64,000 bases of DNA from Psococerastis gibbosa (lineage: Eukaryota; Arthropoda; Insecta; Psocodea; Psocidae), in the NCBI GenBank assembly GCA_963971405.1, contig OZ020490.1:11580874-11644873 (forward strand), in the 5' to 3' direction. The number at the start of each line of letters is the position of its first letter. Within the stretch, counting starts at the first letter, position 1. The position numbers were made by a program, and so were the translations under genes. This document shows positions 12,001 through 21,060 of the stretch, one piece after another. The notes below the pieces were generated by a model, which did not search any database, was not told the DNA's origin, and saw only the letters and a list, made by a program, of their open reading frames with translations.

Positions 12001-14488
12001 AAACAAGTCATTGGGATTTTATAGGTACTAGTATTTAATAATTCGGAATAAGCGTCCTGCAGCCCTAATATGGCGACTTGGAAATAACATAATACCGGGG
12101 TTTATAAAAACCAAAAAGACCTAAGACCTAAGACCTAAGACTGGCAGAAATTGGTTTCTTTATGTGGCCGGCTTCGAAATTATTGTCCAGTTCTTTATTC
12201 ACTAGGCTACGTCTCAGATACTAACCACAGCTATCGGAAAAGCAACGTATTCAGCGCAGAGCGTCACGATCAGATGTCTCTCTTTGTCATTGAAAGACAC
12301 AGGTCTCTGAAGTGCTTGCTCCAGGGCCATCCGAAGACTTCGCAAATAGGGCGTCTCCTGCAGTACATACTTCTTATTTTCCAGTGGGGCTCGAGCAGCA
12401 GGTAGAGTAAGACCTTCGTGTGGAAGATGGGGATTGTATATGTCTTTTGCGTGAAGGGGCGTTCCACTCTTGTCCTGTAAATCATCCAATTATCCACAGA
12501 TTTTAAGAAATTAAAATTGCCATATATTGTATACAGTTTGGAGACAGTGGTCACGAACAACGAACAAGATAATAAAATACAAGAGGCTAATATGGAGTTC
12601 ATCAGAACACCCATCAGAGTACAAGAAGGGATTAGAAATGATCTCGAGGTGGAAAAACCATTGTTGGAGAAGATAGCGAGCAATGGATATGTAAAGGAAA
12701 TAGATAACAGCAGGTGGGAGGAGAGATGGCTGGAGGAAGAAATAGAGGCAATACGAAGGAGAGCAACCTGATTGAGGACGATCTCAGAAGAGTAGGGCTG
12801 GTACCAGAGGAAAAGTTGAATAGTCAGAGGAGTAGTAGAGGAGGAGGCTCACATATCATACTCAGGCAGCTGGAGCAGACCACTGATGATAATTATGAAC
12901 GACAATCCTTATAGTACCACCACGCCTAATAAATTTACAAGAAAGCACCTACCGCATGGCTACCAAGTCCAATTTTTGGTTGAAACAATTTTTCTAACCG
13001 CACTATAACATCAGAAAAGCCAAGCAGGGCGTTTTTTCCTTTCAAGTACTCTGTTATTTGCACGTAAGTTAAGCACGGCACTTTCTAATAATTTTAAAAA
13101 GACAAGCGTTGTCTAGCATTGCACACGTGACTGAAATCAAATGATATATCTGGCTAATATGGAAGACATGAGGTGAACAACAGCATGCGAAGTCGGACGT
13201 CAAAGTTCTAGACAGGCGTATTCAAACTTCTTTCCAATAAAAATAAGTCCTATGTCGATATATAAGAAATACAAACCTCAAAAGGAATACAAAAGCCTGG
13301 TACAACATGGCCAGGCCTCATAACGATCACGTCTCCTCGCACCAGAAGAGCCCACGGTAGATTGACAACTTGGCCATCCCTAAAGGTCCACTGCAACGTA
13401 ATACACGGCGACACAGGACTACACAGGTTCGGGTAGTTGGCACTGGTCCAGTCTACGTCATTACGCAGCCTCGATATAGATTCCACAAGAAGGTTAGCCC
13501 GCCGAAATACTTCCCGCCTTCGCACCCACGAGTCCCAAATAACGACTAGTAGACCAATGGCTAAGAGAATCAATATTACAAGGCCGTCTATTACAGGAGG
13601 AGAACTATGAACACCTGAAATAATAACGAAAACATTAGTTCAATAGTTATTTACTGATTTAAAATGAAGGGGGCACATGGCAAACTTTTGGCATCATTGT
13701 ATTGTAACTGCGGACTGTTAAGATACGGAAACTAAAATACTTCGGTCATGTGATAGGAACGAAAGGTATCGCTTTCTGCATGTAATAATCCAAGGGAAGA
13801 TAGAAGGGCCGAGTGCTCCCGGCAGAAGAACATTCTGGTTGAAAAACCTGAGAGTGGTATGGTAAGAGCACGAATTCTCTTATCAGAGCAGCAGTCTCCA
13901 AGGTCCAAATTGCCATGATGATCTTCGACAGAAGAGACATTTAAAGAAGTATTGTAGAATAGAATGTAACTATAGCACTAATTTAAGATAAATCAAATTA
14001 AACTAATTAAATACTCTAATTATTTACTAAGCACGTATATTCTCTCATTCACCGGAAAAGTAGCAGAAGACAATTAATTCTACACAAGACGTGGCAATAG
14101 TGGCCATGGCGCCACATAACCATTATCGAGCACACTCACGCATTTTCCTACACATGGTTAAAAAACTAGGTTATTATCGTAAAGCTTCTTTAGGAAACCG
14201 CAAGGCAAATCTTTGCCTGTTGTAGTTTAATACATTGAAAGCTACATTTTAGAAAAAAAACTAACCGTAGGCGGCAGAGGCGGCGATTAAAAAGGTCCCA
14301 GACAGGAAGAGGGCAATAGCAGAAGGTAATGAGAGGGTCGAGTGGGGACTTCTGGGACTCAGTGCGTCCCAAAGTACATCTCTCCAGCCACCGACCCAAT
14401 CTTGCTCAATCATCACAGAATCCAAGTCATCGTGCAGTCGAGACAACGCTTCGCGTGTTTTTAAACCTGGTGGCGGTGCATTCTCCAT
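3093..14488 (-). CDS. TMEM94: TMEM94 (KIAA0195) orthologue, P-type-ATPase-like ER membrane protein, 5' 11 coding exons
   Basis: Exons on the minus strand: 14488-14266, 13614-13277, 12474-12226, 11627-11421, 10995-10843, 10709-10526, 9193-9036, 7893-7720, 5896-5682, 4968-4742, 3366-3093. All introns are GT-AG and all phases agree, giving about 800 codons; the vertebrate protein is about 1350 aa, so the 3' part lies left of the window. Seen: an N-terminal helical pair (residues about 52-103); RGDVIVMRPG, which resembles the P-type actuator domain (exon 2); two membrane helices in exon 4; a degenerate phosphorylation site CVDKKGVLSWPNP starting at residue 394 in place of DKTGT; and conserved FDDQSWRHHLTSLKPLG, GTADVILDSC and MGLESGWNCHISL blocks. 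Family knowledge: TMEM94 sits in the ER membrane and has been linked to magnesium uptake. The start is chosen because its first residues match TMEM94 and an acceptor-like site lies just upstream. A non-coding 5' exon probably lies further right. No damage is seen. Confidence 0.93.
3403..3775. repeat. About 365-bp dispersed repeat (family D), copy 1
   Basis: Four copies occur in the window: here, 16219-16590, 43262-43612 (opposite orientation) and 63899-64000 (cut by the edge). They share CCTGCTTTCAGC near one end, GCACCCTAAGGG, GTGGATTCC and AAGTTTGCCGCAGTTTGAAA near the other. There is no long open frame common to the copies. It is probably a non-autonomous element; I see no convincing pol III boxes or inverted ends. 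This copy lies in TMEM94 intron 10. Confidence 0.75.
4030..4400 (+). pseudogene. RTE-type LINE C-terminal relic
   Basis: Broken frames encode motifs typical of the end of RTE-like endonuclease-reverse transcriptases: YGCETW-like start, EAFEMWCYRMMLRISW (in frame near 4090-4135) and PKKELMHQLKEDAG near 4300. Several stop codons and shifts interrupt it. It lies antisense inside TMEM94 intron 10, downstream in transcription of exon 10. Clade assignment is by motif memory only. Confidence 0.7.
6281..7200. repeat. Family R element with poly-G and (CAGA)n, copy 1
   Basis: The element begins near GAACCGGTCCGAGTTTACTC and ends near TATACTACGTATAAATTGG. GCTTTCCAATTTAT near the left end and ATAAATTGGAAAGC at the right end are inverted copies. 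Inside are a G19 run (about 6460) and a CAGA tetranucleotide array (7043-7070). Copies: 7949-8497 and, reversed, 57379-57956; diverged pieces near 42900, 49250 and 58340. Superfamily unknown. It carries a 48-bp LINE insertion at 6340-6387. Confidence 0.75.
6340..6387 (-). mobile_element. 48-bp LINE 3'-end insertion with 12-bp target duplication
   Basis: The duplicated target ACATTAGTAGAT flanks it (6328-6339 and 6388-6399). On the minus strand the insert ends in an AAG-rich tail and carries the GGACGGGCGTTGGC 3' signature also seen at 9264 and 45276. It is an extremely 5'-truncated copy of the LINE family represented at 45264-45752. Confidence 0.8.
7269..7475 (-). pseudogene. RTE-type LINE 3' fragment
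   Basis: On the minus strand it reads ELKRKAQGPECW and later CDCDLRRRI, and the DNA shares TTCTGAGGTCGCAATC with the 3' part of the relic region at 4400-4440. It is a separate, short, decayed copy in TMEM94 intron 8. Confidence 0.5.
7949..8497. repeat. Family R element with poly-G and (CAGA)n, copy 2
   Basis: Same orientation and same ends as copy 1, but shorter. It keeps the poly-G run near 8065 and a longer, interrupted CAGA array at 8320-8375. The 60-codon minus-strand frame of repeated LSVC is a translation of the microsatellite and not a gene. It lies in TMEM94 intron 7. Confidence 0.75.
8756..8962 (-). mobile_element. tRNA-headed SINE, copy 1
   Basis: On the minus strand it has an A-box-like start (AGTAGTGGAACGG) and a B-box GGTTCGAATACC (8893-8904), followed by GGCCATGCTTCGGAGG and GGCGGTCCCGGG, and ends in an ATAA-rich tail. 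A second copy is at 49985-50190. It is in TMEM94 intron 7, sense to the gene. Confidence 0.75.
9262..9320 (-). mobile_element. LINE 3'-end fragment
   Basis: It shares AGCCAACGCCC and TGGC...GGCCATTTGGCGACGC with the 3' ends at 6340-6387 and 45276-45330. Only a short end is recognisable, and no target duplication was resolved. Confidence 0.45.
9507..9960 (-). pseudogene. CR1/Jockey-group LINE reverse transcriptase C-terminus, relic
   Basis: The minus-strand frame contains GTDLHREHGRC, SLKIMIAPSLYIF and HTYNTRQRGDLV, followed by a leucine-rich end. These correspond to the thumb/C-terminal region of CR1- and Jockey-like ORF2 proteins (the usual pattern is a YNTR box followed by a helical tail). 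The upstream reverse transcriptase core is absent, so the copy is 5'-truncated. It lies in TMEM94 intron 6, in the same orientation as the host gene. Confidence 0.7.
10018..10290 (+). pseudogene. RTE-type LINE 3' relic
   Basis: Frames broken by several stops encode LQWLGHVKRM, DFRRVGPGEVL and WREWRRLTYH, characteristic of the last 100 residues of RTE-like LINE proteins. It ends in TGATGATGATG. It overlaps the 5' side of the minus-strand relic at 9507-9960 and lies antisense in TMEM94 intron 6. Confidence 0.7.
11840..11957 (+). repeat. LINE 3' UTR tail with (TTA)n
   Basis: GCCTCTATGAAGGCATGGGA, then GGAAATAAAGAATTG and a TTATTATTATTA tail, is the usual form of a LINE 3' end. No coding part remains. 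It lies in TMEM94 intron 3. Confidence 0.55.
12590..12895 (+). pseudogene. RTE-type LINE 3' relic
   Basis: It encodes a start like IRTPIRVQEGI, then SRWEERWLEEEIE, DDLRRVGLVPEEKL and a final HIILRQLEQT, with frame changes. It is the same family as 10018-10290 but less decayed in this part. It lies antisense within TMEM94 intron 2. Confidence 0.7.
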
Positions 14489-15226
14489 CCTTAAAATACC
14501 AAAATTTATGTTACAAATAAGCCTTCCAACTACTACCTAGGTATGTCGGAGCTCGAACCAGTCTGTTTATTCAACCTGAAAGGTTCTCAACAGAAGGAAT
14601 CATTGTTTTAAATACTAAAATATAGACGTTAGCTAGCAATAGGCGCGAAGCAACAGGAGTTTATCTTATTATTCGTAATTCTTATGACAGTGTCAAAATG
14701 ATTTAACCTTTGTGCCCTCTAATAAATTTTGATTCTTTTATTTAAATTTAGGGAGAACTGTGTAACAGGTCTTACCTGCAACTGTTGCCACCTTTAGTTT
14801 ATATTATTAATATGGTCATTGGACATTTGCGCATCAGAAGCCACTGCCAAGAGACAAATTGGTTTTAACACAGTGCTCTAGTATAAGATTCCAGACTTAA
14901 GTTAACAATAACCTTTCCACCAGGTGACAGAATAGTGAGTACTTCTACCAAAAGTACCATCTGCGCTACTTGTGTTGAATTCATTACGAGAATATAATTA
15001 AACTTTTTGAAAAGCAATTAGCTAAAAATAACAACAAAATATTGTTTACATGGTTGAGGTTGCCATTTTGGATTTCACTACCCACTGTGGCCAACATTAT
15101 AAAAGTCCATATTCTTCACCGCCGTACACGGATTTAAATAAAATACTGGATAGGAAACTTTTTATTAATATCGTATGCTAAAAATAAGCGGAATCAGTTT
15201 TAAGATCAAAATCATTCTGCTGGTCG
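14489..15226. other. Upstream flank of TMEM94
   Basis: The sequence TTTTAAG directly before the TMEM94 start could be a splice acceptor, so a non-coding first exon and the promoter may lie further right. I see no CpG-rich island or clear core promoter here. No repeat or gene recognised. Confidence 0.35.
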
Positions 15227-15248
15227 CCGCCATTGCATTGGTGGCCTA
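15227..15248 (+). repeat. Left arm of a 22-bp inverted repeat flanking the P-element relic
   Basis: Exact 22-bp match (reverse complement) to 18283-18304, about 3 kb away. The core is GCCATTGCATTGGTGGCC. It may be the terminal or subterminal inverted repeat of the P-like element. No 8-bp target duplication sits directly outside it, so I favour subterminal or decayed ends. Confidence 0.65.
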
Positions 15249-15318
15249 CGCCATCTTATAAAGCATGGTTGCTCATTAGAATTTAGCAAATTTTAAATAT
15301 TATTTTATACAGAAAAAA

Positions 15319-17325
15319 ATGGTTTATTGTGCGGGAATTTTATGCGAAACCCGTCCCTCATCTATTTCGAATATACCTTTACACAGGTAAGTCAGTGTTT
15401 GTCTTGGAAACCTGAAATTTAAGATGTTTTTGTGGAAGCCTCAAACACAGCATGTTTTTGTTTTTCATGGCCTTATTTTCATTTTAAACTAATTTATGTA
15501 GGTTAAGATTACCTGTTGTGCATTTCTTAGTAAGATGCGACTGAATGGTATGTAATGCAATAAACATTTGTAATCTTGGTCTTAAAATATTTACTCATTG
15601 TGCGCCAATAATGACACAATGTTGTTGAGTGTGTGTTGCTATTTCAGTATCACTTCGAAAGTGTACTCGCCTTTACATGATGATAGGCCTCAGTCCAACT
15701 TTAAGTTTATTACAGAATAATGTTGTTTATGTCAGAAAAAGAAGTTGAAGAAAGATTTGGTGGCAATTTCTTTAATTTTATCATAATGCTTCCTGCTTTG
15801 CATCCTATTATTTTATGCATTATTTTTTTTCAGATTTTCTTTAAACAATGAACTGTTAAAGAAATGCTTATTGTCATGCGAAGAGATTTGTACATGCCCA
15901 CTAAATGGTCTCGAATTTGTGGCCAGCATTTTGAAGGAAATTCCTATTTGGTGCGACCAAATAGTATCAGAAAGCTATTATTATTAAAGTCGGACGCCGT
16001 GCCTTTATTATTTGACTTCCCCAAGCGGCTGCAGCGGAAAGCGTCTAATCGTCGCGAAATTGTTCGACAGGGGATATATTTACAATAACTTGAACCTGAT
16101 CATCCAACTCCAAAGGTATGTAGCATTATTATTTTCAAATGCTTTGAAATCTTTGTCCAAAATTAGTCTATCGTTACTCTTGACTTCGTGATATTTCATA
16201 TTAAGTAAGAAACAATTTTTTTTCTGACACCTGCTTTCAGCTTTAAGCAACCCTGTTAGCCTGGTGAGGGGAATGAGTCGGTTTATTATCTCGATGCACC
16301 CTAAGGGAAGACTCCTTCACCTCGGGGAGAAGGGGAGTCGACTAACAGGATTGACCTCCTGATTATAGTGGATTCCAAGCCATTTGGGGAAAATATTATA
16401 GTAAAGTAAAGTCACACGATGAAAACGGAGGTGACTAGGACACCCGCAATTAGACTGGAGGGTACAGTCTAAGCGCGTTATCATGTCCCACCATTTTCCC
16501 CTGCCGACGCTGTGGGCACTACCAAGTTTGCCGCAGTTTGAAACACGCTCTGCCCTCGTGGTTTCAACTTGGTTAGCCCCTAAGGGTTATGAAATTGGAA
16601 AGATTGTAGTGTCAGCCGCATGGAGGAGCGGGTTCGGTTTCCGTTCACACCCCAGTTCTTCCTCTTTTATATTTCCTGATGGGCCTGGTTCTGTAGTTTA
16701 CCGTCTATAATGTTAATTCATCTTTCCTATAGTGTTTTGGTATATTCTTTCAGTTAATGGATGACGCGAAAAACGACGCCAAACCATGCAAAGTTGCCTC
16801 GACCCAGGCGAGCGTGATGAAAGAGACGTCGTCTTTAAAAGAAAGCGGAAGTTCAACTGCTGCAGGTCAAGTTGGAGGCGTATGTGGAACCAGGGATTAT
16901 GTTACCTTTTTTACTTATTTGTCTGAGAATAACATTCTCGTCCCTATTTGCAAGATCATGGTAGCCTATTGAGATCGATTCAATGAGCATTCGTTCCCAA
17001 ATATTGTATGACAAGAGCAGAAAGAAAATGGGAAGCTATGTTGATTTGGGAAAATTCGCTGCTTCAGAAATTGGTAAACCCGCAAGAGGGGCCCTTGTTT
17101 TGCAAGTTGCCTCTCTGTCAAGGTCTTTCAAATGCCCGTAAGCGTATTTTCTTATTGAAAAATTAGACGCCTCTATTCTCAGTAGAATATTGATGACAGC
17201 TTCATCATATTGGGATTAAAGTCCGCTCATGTGATGGTGTTCACGTAAATATAGCAGCATTACTAGTTTTAGGTTGTGACCTTGTCGCAGGCGAGCATAC
17301 ATTATTTCCACACCCAGCAGACAGG
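15319..17325 (+). pseudogene. P-element/THAP9-like transposase relic
   Basis: Exon 15319-15386 starts MVYCAGILCE and ends at a GTAAGT donor. The next exon (15834-16115) completes a THAP zinc finger: FSLNNELLKK, then, after a one-base frame change near 15860, PTKWSRICGQHF and the AVPxxF-type box AVPLLFDF. The C2CH ligands are visible. An in-frame stop follows at 16086. A third exon starts at 16754. At 16990-17325 the P-type catalytic core is recognisable: MSIRSQILYDK, GSYVDLGKF, GALVLQVASL, then a stop, YFLIEKLDAS, a frame change, HHIGIKVRSCDG and LFPHPAD. Established: P elements encode an N-terminal THAP DNA-binding domain and an RNase-H-like core. Stops and shifts make this copy inactive. 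A family D repeat is inserted in the intron at 16219-16590. It lies immediately upstream of TMEM94 on the opposite strand. Confidence 0.85.
16219..16590. repeat. About 365-bp dispersed repeat (family D), copy 2
   Basis: Same orientation as 3403-3775, with shared CCTGCTTTCAGC, GCACCCTAAGGG and AAGTTTGCCGCAGTTTGAAA. It lies inside the intron between the second and third exons of the P-element relic, so it arrived after that element. Confidence 0.75.
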
Positions 17326-18282
17326 TATCCTATATTTGTTTAAGTTGACTCGAAATTCATATGCTGAAACTGGACGCTAACTAACACGCTCAGCGTGGAA
17401 TTATGAACACCCCTACTGCATTCATTGCTGGTTTATTATTGATAGGCCTACATGGAAAAATATATATTATAAAAAAATTCAATTTCATAAGTTAATTTGT
17501 TGTAAATTATGCCCCTTATTTTCGTATTTAGCGTTAAGGACATTAGGTACCGCACGGTAGGCTACAAATGGTACTTAGGTGTACGTAGGTGCAGAACTGG
17601 ATAATTAGGCCTAACTACGAGGTGGGCAAGACAAACTTCAGCAAATAACTTGCAATATTGCTGGTGATTATTAAGTTACCTGTCTGATAAGCATCTTAAA
17701 TTCATAGTTATCTTCAGTCATAGTAAAGTAGGTAGATACCTTATAATCTTATGACAAAATAGCATAATCATTATTATTGTCGTCATCGGAATAGGCGAGC
17801 AGCAACTACCATTTAGGTAGCTACAATTACAAAGACCCCACGTATGGTGTCGATCGAGTAACGGACGGACGGCAATAGAACAAAATTAATTTGATGTTAA
17901 GGTAGAGTAGGTACTATTCGGTGTTGTAAGGTGTGAACAAGTCCTTTGCATCATTTTTTACCGACTTTCCTGCCTACGATGTGTCCGTGCTTTTATTTCT
18001 GCTTACGCCTGAAGGCCAGTTCTATTATGGAATCCAAACTAAGCCAAGAAAAAGCAATTATAAATGAAAACTCAGCGTTTATCTAGGGGTAGTATCAATA
18101 TTAAAGAATTTTTCCTATTGCCATTTCAAGCAAAAAACTAGTCTTAGAAGATTTATATTTTATGCACGACAAACAAAATTAGTAATATTTTTGATAGCTT
18201 GCACCAAATTAGCGTCAAACTAATTATTTTCAATATAATATCGCCAAAAAAAGTATAGGACCTCACATAATAAATTTGAATT
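17326..18282. other. Remainder of the P-element relic, no coding recognised
   Basis: After the last recognisable transposase codons (HPAD, then a possible GT donor) I see no further conserved P-element segments before the inverted repeat arm at 18283. It is probably decayed interior. Confidence 0.4.
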
Positions 18283-18304
18283 TAGGCCACCAATGCAATG
18301 GCGG
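18283..18304 (-). repeat. Right arm of the 22-bp inverted repeat flanking the P-element relic
   Basis: Reverse complement of 15227-15248, 22 of 22 bases. See the left arm. Confidence 0.65.
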
Positions 18305-18637
18305 ACTGAATTCCTTGTCATCCCCTGCCGCCGTATAAAAAGGGCGGCAAATTCCTCCTGTGCCTGTAGTGTCTAGCAACATTGCAGCAAAATAAATTTT
18401 CAACTTCCCGCCAATTTGGAATTTTTTTAAAATAGAAGTATCACCTGAGGGGACGCTGGGTCTGTGGACCCCAGTGCCCATGGGTTAATCCGGTACTGCC
18501 TGGGCATGCAATGAAGCGGCAATAACCCATTCTAGCTGGCAATTTTCGCCAAAAGCCCAATGCTCATAAGAATTAAGCTACATGGGGCTCTGTTCAGCTC
18601 ACGGTATTTACTGCACCTATTATTGCGGTATTACTTA

Positions 18638-18777
18638 GGCGGGTATTCCACATACGCCAATCGTCAATGAAAAATTGAAAAATGACGTTTAAAGACATAC
18701 TAAAAATTCTGCTACCACGTCAATTTACGTCATTTTTCAATTTTTCAATGACGATTGACGTATGTGGAATACCCGCC
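18638..18777. mobile_element. Hairpin MITE, 140 bp
   Basis: The arms are 50 bp with two mismatches, starting GGCGGGTATTCCACATACG. TTA flanks both sides, consistent with a PIF/Harbinger-type 3-bp duplication. The loop contains GACATACTAAAAATTC followed by TGCTACCACG, which is shared with the copies at 36263, 55415 and in part 58062. The left arm has lost about 20 bp near the loop relative to the other copies. Confidence 0.85.
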
Positions 18778-20297
18778 TTACGGGTTCAAGGAATAAGCAA
18801 ATACCTTAGACCAGCCACTTATGCAGGATTCCCCTTCAGGGGGTTTGGGGTCATGTAGGGCCTACGTGAACCTACATTATAGGCGATGACTGCGAAAAAT
18901 TGGTGAAAGGCTTAGTAATAGGAATTGTTTTGAAAAACGAAATTCATAGTACCTAGTAATGCATAGCAATTCACAAGATTCGTTAAACTAACTGCAAACG
19001 GGCCCCGGGGTATTAAAAAAAAGGTGCGCAATGATGTGTTGTTACGCTTTTTTTTTAAGTAAAAAAAAACTAGATTTTACGGCAGAATGGTTAATAAAAT
19101 TTAAAACAGGGGGACTTGAGGGTTTACTCCGAGCGATTAAAAAAAAAAAAAAAAAAGACGAAATAGTGAGGTCTGAAGGAATAGTCTCATTCGCCCATTT
19201 TAGGTTGGGTATCTAGTCGAAGTCGAAAAACCCACCTCTGCATAATTGCCTGCCATAGACTTTAACCCAATCAAAAGAATGTTGCCTAAGCATGTAGGTG
19301 TGCCTACGGGCAATACCTTTTCGCCGAAAGTGCTCGTGAGAAAACAGGCGAATCGAATGCAAAGTAAGGTGCTTCCCCTACCGTATTTCAAAGGAGTAAC
19401 TTATGCTCACATATCCCATGATAAAGTGGAAAAATTAAAATAAATAAAACTTGGCTTGTTTATTTAAATGTAATTTCTAATTTAACATTATAGCCATGGG
19501 ATATGGGAGGGATCTTACGCAGGAACAACAATACAAAACCGTTCACGACCAGATGAAGGTGTTAAGGTTTCTTCTGTTCATTATTCTCAAAATAAAGAGG
19601 TGTTGAGAGATGCTCTATGCTACGGTAGGCTATTATATGATCAATGATTAACAATGGCTAACCTGTTTTGAACTTGAACAGTTTGAAGGGAAATCGGGAA
19701 CACTGATACTCAGTCAATGAAGCTCCGTAACATACGGTTCAGAGTAACCCACTTTAAATGGGTTCATCTCAACACTACAATAATGCTAGTCAACACCTTC
19801 ATCTACCCGTATTTTCAATTATATTACGTTCAGCGTAAAGAATTTACAGCAATAACGAAAGCATATGGATGAAGCTTAGGGTAACGTTCAGCAAATGTGA
19901 AAGGGAGTCACTGTCAGTATCACATATCCCATACAGTACATTATAGAAAGAACAACAATTATCACATTCCGTTAAACAATTAAAAACGCAGACGTAACTA
20001 GGAGTATTGAATCTCACAAAATCAACAACAATAACTATAGGCATATCAAAGTTTTCAACAATGCACAATGCCTACAGACAAAAAAATAGAAAATTTTAAA
20101 ATAAAAAATAACATTTCATAAGCCCTCCAATAGGATTGACCTGGTTCAAAAGAGTAATAAATATCAGGAAGTTTAGAAGACGCGCGGAGATCCTTCCATG
20201 ATGAATACAAAAGAGCAAATACAAAAGGACAAATAGTGGCAGGAGAGGGAACATTGAGCCAGAAAAGACGCACTAATAGGCTTGACTAAATGAAATG
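18778..20297. other. Intergenic, no gene recognised
   Basis: It holds homopolymer A runs (near 19140) and short open frames without recognisable motifs. A 65-codon frame at 19246-19443 is the longest; nothing supports it as a gene. Confidence 0.4.
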
Positions 20298-20569
20298 CCA
20301 AAGGTTATGAATAGCCAATGAAACGTACGTATAAGAACGATTGCGTCACAAGTTTAGGTACAGATTTCAAAAACATTTTGACAAATGAATTAATTTCGCG
20401 TTCCACAGCCGCCAAGATATGAAAGTGATCAGGTGAAAAATTCATACGAAAATGCGCGCGTTCGCTACATGCCACTATTTTAGGCGAGAAAATGTAAATT
20501 TGCTGCAAAATTATTATTTTCATATCTTTGCGAGGAATTCTTTCATTTCGCCAAATACTCTTTGTTCAC
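20298..20569 (-). repeat. Dispersed repeat, family E, copy split by the copia element
   Basis: The last bases, TTCTTTCATTTCGCC...CTCTTTGTTCAC, align with 1910-1960, and the alignment continues on the far side of the copia element at 31874 (AAATTTTTTGAAATCTCC). Thus the copia element landed inside an older repeat. Confidence 0.6.
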
Positions 20570-21045
20570 TGAGAAAAATTTAATTAAATAAGTTATAATT
20601 AAGAAATCTAATTTAAAATAATACATTTAACTTTAAATAGAATACTGTTTGCAAAGAAAAACAAGTTAGTTAATAAAATATATTTTGTCCTGGCAGAAGG
20701 CAATTTTTCAATATGGCGAATTCTGGAAGAATGACTGAATGAGTTTTATAGCCATGCCAAAAAGACCACATGTATTTTAAATTTATATTATGCATTTATG
20801 GTTCATGAGTAACAGTAGAAAATGAAGCAGAACGTGGTTCATATTATAATTAATTGTATAATAAATTGAGTCTATTTATTTTAGGTAAGATAATAATACT
20901 ATTTCCACATATATCTTCAATAATCCTTATCAATTGGTAGCAGAACGTGGTTCATATTATAATTAATTGTATAATAAATTGAGTCTATTCATTTTAGGTA
21001 AGATAATAATACTATTTCCACATATATCTTCAATAATCCTTATCA
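20570..21045 (+). repeat. Copia 5' LTR with an internal 113-bp duplication
   Basis: The unit from GCAGAACGTGGTTCATATT to TTATCAATTGGTAGCAG occurs twice (about 20820-20940 and 20941-21056). The first copy runs past the LTR end into the PBS-like TTGGTAGCAG and then jumps back into the LTR at GCAG. The 3' LTR has one copy only. The natural LTR would be about 363 bp. Confidence 0.85.
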
Positions 21046-21047
21046 AT

Positions 21048-21058
21048 TGGTAGCAGAG
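21048..21058 (+). promoter_or_regulatory. Primer binding site, initiator tRNA-Met
   Basis: TGGTAGCAGAG lies 2 bases after the LTR end. It is complementary to the 3' end of animal initiator tRNA-Met (…CUCUGCUACCA). The polyprotein ATG follows at 21061. Confidence 0.8.
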
Positions 21059-21060
21059 TC

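Noticed and set aside
15227-18304. The 22-bp inverted repeats as complete P-element termini
   Set aside because: No 8-bp target duplication lies directly outside; kept only as terminal or subterminal repeats.
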